Positions 43,488 through 52,953 are shown, numbered from the stretch's first letter. The stretch is DNA of 64,000 nucleotides from Methanomassiliicoccaceae archaeon UBA421 (GCA_002498365.1 DAHB01000004.1:124001-188000), one strand, 5' to 3'. Numbers and translations are program-made. Notes: generated by a model not told the origin, from the sequence alone.

Positions 43488-44663
43488 ATGGTGATTAAAG
43501 ATCTAGAAGATCCGAGAAGGCTTTCGATGCTCAGGTCTCAAATCGATGCTAATTCCGTCGAAGAGATCATGGACAGCGACTTCCCGACCGTTGGTTCCGA
43601 CGACCGCCTCTCCGATGTCCTGTCGGTGATGAGGGATACGAACTACCAGGACGTCCCGGTCGTTGATAACGGAACGTACATGGGCGTGATAAGCTACACC
43701 ACGATCCTAAAAAAGAAGAGCGCCAACATGGACTCCAAGGTCAAGGGCCTCATACGAGGGGTCCCCATGCTCAGCAAGAGCGACGACATCACTAAGATCG
43801 CGGAGGAGATGACCGGTAACAACTGCAGGCAGCTTCCCGTGATATCCGGAAAGAGGATCATAGGCGTGGTGTCCAGGAGAGCTCTTGTAGGCATAGCCTC
43901 CAGGATCAAGGTCCTGAACGAGATCAAGGTCTGGGAGATAATGACCAATCCCGTCAAGAGCGTGGGCGCCAACGCCATGCTGTCCGATGCCTTCGAGATG
44001 ATGCAGGAACTCGACACTCTGACCGTGCCCATCGTCAACAACGAGAACAAAGTGGTCGGAGTCGTCGGCATGAGGGAGATAATCGACAACAACTGGAGGA
44101 ACGACAACAAGATCATAGGGGACCTCGAGAAGAACGCCAGGGCCCAGATCACCGTGGAATCGGTCAGCGTCAATCCGGCCGTGACCGTCAACTGGGACGA
44201 CACCGTGGAGGACGCGGCGGCCCTGATGGTCGACAACGACATCTCCACCCTGCCCGTGGTCGAAGGGAACAAGCTCGTCGGAGTGCTCACGCAGTACGAC
44301 ATAATAGAGATAATCTCCGCTTGCCGCGAGAGGGAGCTCATATTCATACAGATCAGCGGTCTGGAGGACGATGACAAGGCCGCCACCGAAGCGCTGTACG
44401 AAGTGATCGAAGAGCAGATGGTGAAGATCGGCAAGGTTTACAGGCCCGAGAGCCTGATGCTCCACGTCGCCAGGTACAACGACACCGGCGGCTCGGCCAA
44501 GTACAGCATCTCCGCGAGACTGTACATGAGAGGCAAGGTCGTGAACTTCAAGGAAGTGGGATGGGACCTGGTAAGGACCACCTCGGACCTGATGAAGAAG
44601 ATTTCCGAGTCCGTCATGTCCATGAAGGACTCCAAGATCAAGTTCCGCCAGCGCAAGAAGTGA
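43488..44663 (+). CDS. CBS-domain protein with four CBS motifs and a C-terminal extra domain
   Basis: A 391-residue protein: four CBS motifs (residues 20-290, e.g. MGVISYTTIL, IIGVVSRRALV, VVGVVGMREI and LVGVLTQYDII) followed by about 100 residues with strands and a basic tail. The C-terminal part (FIQISGLEDDDK, then SARLYMRGKVVNFKEVGWDL) resembles the ribosome-hibernation or HPF-like fold seen at the end of some archaeal CBS proteins; this is tentative. It has its own promoter and stands between glyS and valS. Confidence 0.82.
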   Translation: MVIKDLEDPRRLSMLRSQIDANSVEEIMDSDFPTVGSDDRLSDVLSVMRDTNYQDVPVVDNGTYMGVISYTTILKKKSANMDSKVKGLIRGVPMLSKSDDITKIAEEMTGNNCRQLPVISGKRIIGVVSRRALVGIASRIKVLNEIKVWEIMTNPVKSVGANAMLSDAFEMMQELDTLTVPIVNNENKVVGVVGMREIIDNNWRNDNKIIGDLEKNARAQITVESVSVNPAVTVNWDDTVEDAAALMVDNDISTLPVVEGNKLVGVLTQYDIIEIISACRERELIFIQISGLEDDDKAATEALYEVIEEQMVKIGKVYRPESLMLHVARYNDTGGSAKYSISARLYMRGKVVNFKEVGWDLVRTTSDLMKKISESVMSMKDSKIKFRQRKK

Positions 44664-44720
44664 AACTTTTTCCCTCACAACCTTTTTTAATACCCTCTTT
44701 TATAGTGTGCCCTGTTCAAC

Positions 44721-47330
44721 ATGCCGCAGTATGACTCAGCTTCAATAGAGGGACGCTGGCAGAAGATGTGGAAGGACGATGGGGTCTACCATTTCGACCC
44801 TAAGTCCGAAAAACCCGTTTTCAGCATAGATAATCCACCAAGGTACACTTCCGGATCTCTGCATCTGGGACATGCTACCGGTTATTCGATCTCCGACTTC
44901 GCGGCGCGTTACAAGCGCATGAGAGGACATAACGTGTTCTTCCCCCTGTGTTTCGACGTGAACGGGACGCCTATCGAGGTGAAGGTCGAAAAGAAATACA
45001 ACATTACAAAGCTCGACCTTCCCCGAAAAGAGTACCGAAAGCTGTGCAGCGACTACGCCAACGGCTTCATCGCCGAGATGACCCGGGACTTCGAAAAACT
45101 GGGCGAGAGCATGGACCCCAGCATATACTATCAGACGGACGCCACGTACTACCGGAAGATCACTCAGCTATCCTTCGTGGAACTGTTCAAAAAAGGCCTG
45201 GTCTACAAGGCCAACTTCCCGGTGAACTGGTGCCCCAGGTGCATGACCGCCCTTGCGGACGCCGAAGTGGAATACATGGACAATGTCAACAAATTGAACT
45301 TCATCAAATTCGGAGTTGCCGGCACCGACGAATACGTGCTTATAGCCACCACCCGCCCCGAGCTGCTTTGCACATGCCAGGTAGTGGCTGTCCATCCGGA
45401 CGATGCAGATAAACGGCACCTTGTCGGAAAAGAGCTTGTCACCCCTCTGTACGGCAAGAAGGTCAAGGTCATAGCAGACGAGAAGGTGGACCCGGCGTAC
45501 GGTACGGGTTTCGTGATGATATGCACAATAGGAGACAAGGACGACCTCGAATGGGTAATGAAATACCATCTGCCGATGGAGAAGGGCATAGACGAGACCG
45601 GAAGAATGACCGCGCTCTCGGGAAAATACGAAGGGATGCCCGTGGCGGAGGCCAGAGAGGCCGCCATCGCGGACCTGGGAGAGTCCGGCCTTCTGGTGAG
45701 ACAGGTTGACAATCCTCAGCAGGTGTCCATATGCTGGAGGTGCAAGACGCCCATCGAGTACCTTCAGGTCCCGCAGTGGTTCCTGAAGACGCTCGATTTC
45801 AAGGAAGAAGTCCTGAAACGCGCCGACGAGATCCGGTGGCACCCTGAGTTCATGAAGGTCCGCCTAAGGGACTGGGTCGAATCCCTTGAGTGGGACTGGG
45901 TGTTGAGCAGGCAACGCATTTTCGCCACCCCGATACCCGTATGGGAGTGCGCCGACTGCGGCCATGCCGTATGCGCAGAGAAGGAACAGCTTTACTGCGA
46001 CCCGGTGGAGGACGGGCCGCCGGTGGAGAAATGCCCCGAATGCGGCGGTGAGATGGTGGGATGCACCGATGTGTTCGACACATGGATGGATTCTTCCGGG
46101 TCCGCACTCTACAACACATACTGGCACAGGGACGATGAGATGTTCCGTAAGCTTTTCCCGATGTCCCTCAGGCCGCAATCCCACGATATCATAAGGACGT
46201 GGGCATTCTATTCCATACTGCGCTCCGAGCAGATAGCCCAGAGCGTGCCCTGGAAGGAGGTTATGATCAACGGGTTCATAATGGCGCCAGACGGCACCCC
46301 GATGCACTCCTCGGTGGGGAACGTGATCGACCCCGTGCCCATCTTGGAGAAGTACGGCGCCGATGCTTTGCGCTACTACGCCGCGACCTGCTCGCTAGGC
46401 ATCGACCATGCGTTCAGGGAGCCCGACGTGGTACGCGGAAGGAAGCTCTGCAACAAGATATTCAACCTGGGGCAGTTCGTCACCCGTTTCTTCGATTCGA
46501 AACCCGGGAAGGAATGCAACGGCCTGCGGGTTTCGGACAGATGGGTCCTCAGCAGATACTCGGAGACCGTCAGAGAGGCGACGGAATGGTTCGAGACATA
46601 TCAGTTCGACAAGGCCATGAAAGCCATAGAGGGCTTCATCTGGCACGAGTTCGCCGACCACTACGTGGAGATGGCTAAGGGAAGGAGCGACGAAGCAGTT
46701 AAATACACTCTGTACAACGTTTTCTACGGCTCCCTTAAGCTCATGGCCCCGATCATGCCCCACGTGACGGAAGAGCTTTACCAGACCATATTCAGGCAGT
46801 TCGAGGGCGACGCCAGCATACACCTGGCGTCGTGGCCGGAGCCCATCCTCTACGACAGTGAAGCGGAAAGGATCGGAGACGTCCTGAAGGATGTGGTCGC
46901 GGCCATACGCGCATGGAAGTCGGAGAAGAAAATGCCCCTGAACGCAGAGATAGCGTTTTTGGAGCTGACAGGTCCGGATTCATCGGCCTTAGAAAGTGCC
47001 AGGGACGACATTTCCGAGACTGCGAAAGCATCTGAGATCGCGATCGCCGAGTCCGCGGAGCTTACGGAAGAGGTTGTGGGCGTCAAACCCGTACACTCAA
47101 AACTGGGCCCCGCTTTCAAGTCGGCGGCGAAAGCCATAGTGGCCGCGATATCGTCCATGGACCCTTCGGACGTCGCAAAGCAGATCGCCGGCGGATCGAT
47201 AAAGATCGAAGCGGGCGAGGTCTACGAACTGGGCCCCGAGTATTTCGAACTGGATAAACGCCTCACGCTCGGCGGTAAGGCCGTGGAGACGATTCAGGTC
47301 GGCGGGATACTGATTGTGATCGAGCTTTAA
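44721..47330 (+). CDS. valS: Valyl-tRNA synthetase
   Basis: Class I synthetase of 869 residues. The HIGH motif reads HLGHA near residue 48; the editing domain has ATTRPELL and the VMICTIGDKDD segment; VLSRQRIFATPIPVWEC and the zinc-type pairs CADC and CPEC follow; DTWMDSSGSA is the usual ValRS stretch. The KMSKS loop is divergent, reading PMHSSVGN at the expected place, so the second lysine is missing. The length and the C-terminal helical and coiled parts fit archaeal ValRS. A T-rich stretch and TATA (about 44697) precede it. Confidence 0.9.
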   Translation: MPQYDSASIEGRWQKMWKDDGVYHFDPKSEKPVFSIDNPPRYTSGSLHLGHATGYSISDFAARYKRMRGHNVFFPLCFDVNGTPIEVKVEKKYNITKLDLPRKEYRKLCSDYANGFIAEMTRDFEKLGESMDPSIYYQTDATYYRKITQLSFVELFKKGLVYKANFPVNWCPRCMTALADAEVEYMDNVNKLNFIKFGVAGTDEYVLIATTRPELLCTCQVVAVHPDDADKRHLVGKELVTPLYGKKVKVIADEKVDPAYGTGFVMICTIGDKDDLEWVMKYHLPMEKGIDETGRMTALSGKYEGMPVAEAREAAIADLGESGLLVRQVDNPQQVSICWRCKTPIEYLQVPQWFLKTLDFKEEVLKRADEIRWHPEFMKVRLRDWVESLEWDWVLSRQRIFATPIPVWECADCGHAVCAEKEQLYCDPVEDGPPVEKCPECGGEMVGCTDVFDTWMDSSGSALYNTYWHRDDEMFRKLFPMSLRPQSHDIIRTWAFYSILRSEQIAQSVPWKEVMINGFIMAPDGTPMHSSVGNVIDPVPILEKYGADALRYYAATCSLGIDHAFREPDVVRGRKLCNKIFNLGQFVTRFFDSKPGKECNGLRVSDRWVLSRYSETVREATEWFETYQFDKAMKAIEGFIWHEFADHYVEMAKGRSDEAVKYTLYNVFYGSLKLMAPIMPHVTEELYQTIFRQFEGDASIHLASWPEPILYDSEAERIGDVLKDVVAAIRAWKSEKKMPLNAEIAFLELTGPDSSALESARDDISETAKASEIAIAESAELTEEVVGVKPVHSKLGPAFKSAAKAIVAAISSMDPSDVAKQIAGGSIKIEAGEVYELGPEYFELDKRLTLGGKAVETIQVGGILIVIEL

Positions 47331-47345
47331 AAAAAAGGAAGAAGG

Positions 47346-48758
47346 TCACTGTACTACGTTCACAGTGATCCTCTTCCCATCGAATTTCATCTTGGTAAGA
47401 TCGGAGGTCATCTTCCTTCCGAAGTCCTTGTGGACCTCTACAACGGATGACGTGCTTCCGATCTCGATGTTCCCGATGGAATACTCTCTGATCCTCGCAT
47501 TCCTTATGATGAACTCGGACAACCCTACTTTTCCGAAACCGTCCTTTTTACCGAGGTTTATCTCGAATTTCACCATTCCGAAGACGTCGGCGGCCTGATC
47601 GAAGTCCACGACCATCCGTATGGTGTCCTTGCTCCCCTCCTCGGCGTCCGGTACTTCCCTTTTTGTTATCTCCATCCCTGTGCGGAGCTCGAACTCGTGC
47701 ACGAGATGCTCCTCCTCGGCGGTGACGAAAGATACTGCCGTTCCCTCTTTGCCGGCCCTTCCCGTGCGTCCTATCCTGTGGATATAGGTCTCCACGTCCT
47801 CTGGCATGTCGTAGTTGATCACGTAAGATATGTCGTCCACGTCGAGCCCCCTTGCGGCGACGTCCGTGGCGACGAGTATCTGCACCCTGCCTTCCTTGAA
47901 GTCCCTGAGCACCTTCTCCCTCTTGGACTGGGGCATGTCACCGTGTATGGCCTCGGCGACGTACTTGTACTGGTCCAGACGTTCGATCAGCATGTCGACC
48001 ATCCTCTTGGTCTGACAGAATATTATCGCTTTGGGCTGGTCGATGTCCAGTATCCTGCTGAGCGCCCATGACTTGTTCCTCCTTCCCACCGAGATGTAGT
48101 ACTGCTTGGTAAGGTCCAGGACCACCTCGTCCCTGGAGACGCTGATCTCCTTGGGGTCCCTCATGTAGTCATAGGAGAGGCGTTTGACGCCTTCGGGCAT
48201 CGTGGCGGACATCAACAGGGTCTGCCTGTTGGAGGGCATCATGCGCAGTATGTCCTCGATGTCCTCGATGAATCCCATATCCAGCATGCGGTCGGCCTCG
48301 TCCAGCACCACTACCTTGATGGCGCTGAGGTTCAGCTCTTTGCGGGACATCATGTCCTTTACGCGCCCCGGCGTTCCGGCGATGATGTCGGCGCCCTTCT
48401 TGAGCTGCTTGATCTGGCCCTCGATGCTTGCTCCTCCGTATATCGGGATACATACGTGTCCGGTGTATTTGGAGAGCTTCGACATCTCCTCGGAGACCTG
48501 GACGGCCAGCTCTCTGGTGGGCGCGAGTATTATGGACTGGGGGACCTTCTGCGGCACGTCTATCTTGCCGAGGATTATCGACCCGTAGCATCCCGTCTTT
48601 CCTGTTCCGGTCTGCGCCTGGGCGAACATGTCCCTTCCGGTCAGCCCGATCGGGACGGCCGATACCTGGATCGGGGTGGGCTCTTCCCATCCCATGTCGT
48701 CCATGGCTCTGGCAACTTCTTCCGGAATACCTATATCTGTGAATTTTGAGATCATCAT
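47346..48758 (-). CDS. DEAD-box RNA helicase with DbpA-like RNA-binding domain
   Basis: ATP-dependent RNA helicase of 470 residues. Motifs in order: the Q motif PTPIQVSAVPIGL, AQTGTGKT, PTRELAVQV, DEADRMLDMGF, SATMP, ARGLDVDDIS and HRIGRTGRAG. The last 80 residues resemble the DbpA-type RNA-binding domain, suggesting ribosome-assembly or cold-stress work. It converges with valS with a short gap. Confidence 0.93.
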   Translation of the reverse strand: MMISKFTDIGIPEEVARAMDDMGWEEPTPIQVSAVPIGLTGRDMFAQAQTGTGKTGCYGSIILGKIDVPQKVPQSIILAPTRELAVQVSEEMSKLSKYTGHVCIPIYGGASIEGQIKQLKKGADIIAGTPGRVKDMMSRKELNLSAIKVVVLDEADRMLDMGFIEDIEDILRMMPSNRQTLLMSATMPEGVKRLSYDYMRDPKEISVSRDEVVLDLTKQYYISVGRRNKSWALSRILDIDQPKAIIFCQTKRMVDMLIERLDQYKYVAEAIHGDMPQSKREKVLRDFKEGRVQILVATDVAARGLDVDDISYVINYDMPEDVETYIHRIGRTGRAGKEGTAVSFVTAEEEHLVHEFELRTGMEITKREVPDAEEGSKDTIRMVVDFDQAADVFGMVKFEINLGKKDGFGKVGLSEFIIRNARIREYSIGNIEIGSTSSVVEVHKDFGRKMTSDLTKMKFDGKRITVNVVQ

Positions 48759-48912
48759 ACCACTTGATCCGAACTTAAACAGCCTGTGACTTCAACACAG
48801 ACAACGCTCAATTTCGCCACTCGATATGCCCGCTATATTTATAATAATGACTGGAAGGAAATAAAGCAACGGCAAAGTATATATTTAAAAAGTCAATCTG
48901 TGGAAATGCACT

Positions 48913-48985
48913 GTGGATGTGGTGTAGCTGGTTATCACTTAACCTTGCCAAGGTTAGAACTCGGGTTCGAATCCCGGCATCCGCA
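48913..48985 (+). tRNA. tRNA-Gly (GCC)
   Basis: Acceptor GTGGATG/CATCCGC with one G-T pair, D-arm GTGT/TCAC, anticodon stem TAACC/GGTTA with loop TTGCCAA (anticodon GCC, 48947-48949), T-arm with GTTCGAATC. No CCA is encoded, unlike the other two tRNAs in the window. Confidence 0.93.
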
Positions 48986-49339
48986 CTTTCAACTCTATCC
49001 ATATCGTCGAATTTGGATTCCGATATTTTTCGTTCCGGCTTATTTGGCATATTTCGTTCATTCTCTCATTTCTTTCTGTTCTTCTTCCCTCAAACACTTA
49101 TAATGCATAGAACCGCGCGGTCATCCTGCGGTTTCGCATGGTCTCTCTCAAGCGTCTTGACAGAGGCATGACCCATCCGGGCGCCGCGTATTATTTCGGA
49201 GGGCCCCGATCATCGCCTAGTTCGCCATCGTTGAGCCCTCGATCGGCCCGGGGATACAACGACCCTCTGACCGCTTTCTTACTTACTTTCGTCAAGAAAC
49301 CATACTTTTTGAACCCATAGTATTAGTAGCTAGCGATAC
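48986..49339. other. Non-coding stretch with possible structured transcript
   Basis: A TATA-like CACTTATAATG (about 49092-49102) is followed by GC-rich sequence with stems AACCGC/GCGGTT (around 49111-49134), TCAAG/CTTGA with a 3-base loop (around 49148-49160), and CCGATC/GATCGG (around 49207-49245). The only forward frame (49138-49320) ends in TAG, a codon no credible gene here uses, and its composition looks non-protein. I see no known RNA family. Confidence 0.35.
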
Positions 49340-49369
49340 GGTTATATTGCGAACCTGCAATATTTAACC
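49340..49369. promoter_or_regulatory. Dyad covering the promoter of the BspA-like gene
   Basis: ATATTGC (49344-49350) and GCAATAT (49357-49363) with a 6-base centre, extended outwards by GGTTA and TAACC. The left arm holds the TATA element and the right arm ends at the ATG; with a TATA centre 25 bases before the ATG, the mRNA would be leaderless. A protein bound here would block the start of transcription. Confidence 0.55.
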
Positions 49370-51961
49370 ATGTACGCTAACGAGCAAAAACTCAGGCGAA
49401 CCTTGTTGTTGCTTGCCGCAACGGCATTCTTGATGTTGGGCCTCGGCGCCTCGGCGCTGTTAGTCAACGACATCGAAGAGGCCTCTGCGACATCAGAACC
49501 CGAGTCAGACGTCCAGATCGGAGATTTCACATATGACCTGAATCCCTCTCTCCACACGGCTACGGTCAAGGGCTTGAGCGCCGCTGGGATGTCGAAGAAT
49601 TCAGTCTCGATCCCCGCCAGCGTCGAGTCTTCTTCCACAAATTACAACGTTGTGTCAATAAACAGCTATGCCTTCGGAAACAACGAGACGCTGACGTCCG
49701 TCATTATCCAAGGGCATGTGAGCATATTCACCGGGGCTTTCAGCGGATGTACGAGCCTCATATCCGTGACCCTGCCTGACACCACTTCCGTTGTGGTGTC
49801 CGATGCTTTCTCCGGTTGCACCAGCCTCCATTCCCTGGGCCTGTTGGGCGGTTCGGTGACCGACTATGCCAATGTAATCGGTCTGTTCCCCGAGACGATC
49901 ACTTCCGTGGCGTTCAGCAGCACGGCGTCGGTCAGTCTTGCGAGCATCGCATCGATCGAACGGATCACGAAGATTGGAATTGCGGCCTCTACGTCGACCC
50001 ACGACATCTCGGGGCTCACCTTCAAGGACATGGTCGGAGCGACGATCGACGATGCCGATGATATAGAGGGCAAGGTTTTCGAACCGGAAACCCGCACCGT
50101 ATGGGTACAGATAGCAACGATCGCGCCATCCGACCCCAACGTGGAGTACGAGGTGAACAGGGCAGATATGACCGCTCAGGTTGTCGGCCTTTATAATAAT
50201 TCGACCACAGTGGCGGTCATCGACAGCTGGTTCATCAGCGAAGGCGCGGCCTTCGAGGTCACCTCCATCGCCGACAATGCCTTCTCTGGCTACATTCCCC
50301 TTGCATCTGTGACGATTCCGGACGGCATAACGTCGATCGGAAACAGTGCGTTCAGCGGATGCACGTCGCTGACGTCGGTGACAGTGCCGGACAGCGTGAC
50401 ATCGATAGGAAACAACGCGTTCCATTATTGCTCCAATCTTGCCTCGGCGACGATGTCGGACAATCTGACCTCGATCGGCTCCAGCCTGTTCCATGGCTGT
50501 TCGGCACTGACGAGCATCGCGATACCGGATGGAGTAACGTCCATTGGCAGCAGTGCGTTCGCCGGGTGCTCTTCCTTGGAGACGGTCACGATACCGGAGG
50601 GCGTAATTTCGATAGGGGACAGTGCTTTCAACGGTTGCTCTTCTTTGGAAACCATAACGCTGCCTGACAGCCTCACATCCATCGAGGATATGGCATTCTA
50701 TGGATCCGGACTTACCTCCGTCACGGTTCCCCAAAACGTCTCTTCCATCGGCGAGGGCCCATTCTCCAACTGTCAGAACCTCGACGAAATATTTGTGGCC
50801 GACGAAAACGCGAACTACATGGACGAAGACGGGGTCCTGTACGATGCGGACGGCACCACGCTTGTCCAGTATCCAGGCGCACGGGCCGGGGCGTTCTCAA
50901 TACCCGAGGGCGTGACGACGGTCGGAATGTATGCTTTCGCCTGGTCCTCCGTTACGTCGGTGACGATACCGGGCAGCGTAAATTCTCTGGAATTTTATGC
51001 TTTCAGCTACAGCGCGGCGTTGACATCCGTGACCATGCCGGACAGCATCGGCACGATACCTCCAGCCTTCTCGGGATGCGATGCCCTCACCTATGTGATG
51101 ATCAAGGGAGGTGCTTCATCGACCGTTACAGACTATACGGGAATCCTTAACAAGATCCCCGCTCCGACTACGGTTGTCGTGGACAGCCCTGCGGCGGTCG
51201 ACCTCACCAAGATAAGTGCCTTCGGCACCGTGACGAAGATACTGTTGACCGAAAACACGGTCGACTCTACCGGCCTCACGCTGAGGACGGGGGGCGAGGT
51301 TATCACCAACTCTGCCGAAAGGGCGGCGATGGCATATACGACTGATGACCTTTCCAGGATAATATGGGACGGCACAGCGACAGTACCATTACCAAGTGGC
51401 GAGAGCGGGCTCGTCTACAATGGCAACGATCAGGTCGGTGCCGTTAATACTGACAAGTATTTATTCGCCACAAACATAGGAAAGGTTCCTGGGACATATA
51501 CTTCGACGGCTACACTTACCGATCAGACCAACGATACTTGGTCTGACGGGACCACGAGCAACAAGACCGTGACCTGGTCCATAGCAAAGGCCACTCTGAC
51601 CGCAACTTACTCGGGAGAGACGGTGGTTTATGGAACTGCTCCGGCGCTTACCGTCACCGTAACGGGATTCGTTGGAAACGAGACCGCATCCGATGCAGAT
51701 GGCTATTCGGCTCCTACGGTCAGCAACTCCGACACCGCGGTTGGAACATATTCCCTGACACCTGCAGGAGGTTCTGCTGACAACTACGAGTTCTCATATG
51801 TGGCAGGAACTCTGACCATAGAAGCGGCCGGTGATGGTGATGATAGTGATGATTCCGGCGATGTCGGGACCAATGACAACACCTTCCTGTACGTCGGGGC
51901 TTCCGCCGCCGCAATAGCGATAATAGCCGCATTGGCTGTGATAGTGATAAGAAGGCGGTAA
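49370..51961 (+). CDS. BspA-like leucine-rich-repeat surface protein with MBG domain
   Basis: An 863-residue exported protein: signal segment at residues 10-35, repeated LRR_5 units (AFSGCTSLTSVTVPDSVTSIG type) over residues 95-580, then an MBG-like domain (ATLTATYSGETVVYGTAPALTV, about 730-830), an acidic linker (GDGDDSDDSGD) and a C-terminal membrane helix ending in IRRR. This BspA-type architecture is common in surface proteins of gut microbes and gut methanogens and suggests adhesion to host or bacterial surfaces. The repeats differ enough to rule out simple sequence duplication. The promoter carries a dyad over the TATA. Confidence 0.9.
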   Translation: MYANEQKLRRTLLLLAATAFLMLGLGASALLVNDIEEASATSEPESDVQIGDFTYDLNPSLHTATVKGLSAAGMSKNSVSIPASVESSSTNYNVVSINSYAFGNNETLTSVIIQGHVSIFTGAFSGCTSLISVTLPDTTSVVVSDAFSGCTSLHSLGLLGGSVTDYANVIGLFPETITSVAFSSTASVSLASIASIERITKIGIAASTSTHDISGLTFKDMVGATIDDADDIEGKVFEPETRTVWVQIATIAPSDPNVEYEVNRADMTAQVVGLYNNSTTVAVIDSWFISEGAAFEVTSIADNAFSGYIPLASVTIPDGITSIGNSAFSGCTSLTSVTVPDSVTSIGNNAFHYCSNLASATMSDNLTSIGSSLFHGCSALTSIAIPDGVTSIGSSAFAGCSSLETVTIPEGVISIGDSAFNGCSSLETITLPDSLTSIEDMAFYGSGLTSVTVPQNVSSIGEGPFSNCQNLDEIFVADENANYMDEDGVLYDADGTTLVQYPGARAGAFSIPEGVTTVGMYAFAWSSVTSVTIPGSVNSLEFYAFSYSAALTSVTMPDSIGTIPPAFSGCDALTYVMIKGGASSTVTDYTGILNKIPAPTTVVVDSPAAVDLTKISAFGTVTKILLTENTVDSTGLTLRTGGEVITNSAERAAMAYTTDDLSRIIWDGTATVPLPSGESGLVYNGNDQVGAVNTDKYLFATNIGKVPGTYTSTATLTDQTNDTWSDGTTSNKTVTWSIAKATLTATYSGETVVYGTAPALTVTVTGFVGNETASDADGYSAPTVSNSDTAVGTYSLTPAGGSADNYEFSYVAGTLTIEAAGDGDDSDDSGDVGTNDNTFLYVGASAAAIAIIAALAVIVIRRR

Positions 51962-51982
51962 GCTAAAACTTTTGATTTAAAA

Positions 51983-52025
51983 CCCCGCCCATCCGGGCGG
52001 GGGAATATCTCTTTTAATTGTTTTT
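51983..52025 (+). terminator. Terminator of the BspA-like gene
   Basis: CCCCGCCC (51983-51990) and GGGCGGGG (51995-52002) form an 8-bp stem with a 4-base loop, followed by T-rich sequence to about 52025. Confidence 0.7.
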
Positions 52026-52154
52026 ATACAAGTATATCAATAATATTTAAGGTATCCGTTCTTTTTAAAAGCAAGGACCAGAGCATCTCATACAATTGAT
52101 TTGCTGGCACATCGTCTTCCTTTATTTTTACATCAGATGATCGAGAATTTTTAT

Positions 52155-52373
52155 TCACCTGATTTCGATGGCGCCGCCGCAACATAGATCGACGCACAGT
52201 CCGCATCCGTCGCACTTCGTGGAATCGACATAAGTACGCCATCCCATCGCGGCGCTATCGTCCTGTTCCCTGTGTATAGTGCCGAGAGGACACTTCCTCA
52301 TCGGTTCGCAGTACTCTTCCAAAGAAGGGCATTTTTCCATATCGATGTATGCTTCGATCTTACCGACCTCCAT
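52155..52373 (-). CDS. Small 4Fe-4S ferredoxin-like protein
   Basis: A 72-residue protein. The C-terminal half has CDGCGLCVDLCCGGAIEI, a cluster motif with an unusual CC in place of CP. The N-terminal half has spaced cysteines (CPSLEEYCEPMRKCP) that may hold the second cluster. The ATG at 52373 starts MEVGKIEAYIDMEKC; the frame stays open upstream but into A+T-rich sequence near the arsR operator. It is divergent from arsR, so an electron-transfer role in arsenic metabolism is possible but only by position. Confidence 0.6.
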   Translation of the reverse strand: MEVGKIEAYIDMEKCPSLEEYCEPMRKCPLGTIHREQDDSAAMGWRTYVDSTKCDGCGLCVDLCCGGAIEIR

Positions 52374-52540
52374 GACATCATATCTACCGGGGACCGGTTT
52401 ATTAACACTCTCCCGCACGGTATTTTTTTCTTTGCTGGTCCGCTTTTCTCCCGGCCGAAAGATAAGATATCTTAAGATCTCTCGATCGCCTCCTCCACTC
52501 TTCAAGGTCGATTGAACAAGTATTAAATATGACGAGCCGT

Positions 52541-52578
52541 AATGAATTCGTATATTCGAATATGCGAATATGTAAATT
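52541..52578. promoter_or_regulatory. ArsR-type operator
   Basis: ATATTCG (52552-52558) and CGAATAT (52565-52571) with a 6-base centre, set in a larger GAATT...AATTC symmetry. A TATA-like TATTAAATATG lies at about 52531-52541, so the dyad spans the predicted transcript start of arsR. ArsR/SmtB repressors bind such A+T-rich dyads. Confidence 0.65.
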
Positions 52579-52591
52579 CAAACGGTGTACA

Positions 52592-52924
52592 ATGGAGAAT
52601 ATAATCGATGTCTTGAAAGCGCTGTCCGATGAAACCAGGCTCCGGATGATAAGTTTGCTGAAGGTCAGAGAGCTCTGCGTATGCGACATAATGGATACGC
52701 TGGAGATTACACAGACCAAGGCGTCGAGGCACCTGAAGAACCTGAAGGCCGTTGGGCTGGTGACAGACCGCCAGCAGGCCCAATGGGTGTACTATTCCAT
52801 CGCGCACGGAATAGATGACCGCCTGCTCGACGAACTGATCGACAGGGCACGCATATCCGAACCGTACAAATCGGACCTGATAAGGCTGGAAGAGCGCGGG
52901 AGCAGATGCGGAAGGGAGTGCTGA
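52592..52924 (+). CDS. arsR: ArsR-family arsenic-responsive repressor
   Basis: Winged-helix repressor of 110 residues. LKALSDETRLRMISLL is the family start, the As(III)-binding ELCVCDI motif lies near residue 28, and the recognition helix TQTKASRHLKNLKAVGLV follows. The C-terminus has two more Cys (RCGREC). The ATG at 52592 follows the operator dyad; longer in-frame starts would lie within it. It heads an arsR-acr3-arsM-arsC operon and should be released from DNA by arsenite. Confidence 0.93.
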   Translation: MENIIDVLKALSDETRLRMISLLKVRELCVCDIMDTLEITQTKASRHLKNLKAVGLVTDRQQAQWVYYSIAHGIDDRLLDELIDRARISEPYKSDLIRLEERGSRCGREC

Positions 52925-52953
52925 AAATCCGCATGTAAGTATGAAGGCGTTTT

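Noticed and set aside
49138..49320. A 60-codon forward frame before the BspA-like gene
   Set aside because: It ends in TAG, which no credible gene here uses, has Ser/Pro/Arg-biased composition typical of a shadow frame, and overlaps RNA-like stems.
50280..50720. DNA tandem repeats in the BspA-like gene as a phase-variation tract
   Set aside because: The repeats are protein-level leucine-rich repeats; the DNA copies differ too much for slippage.
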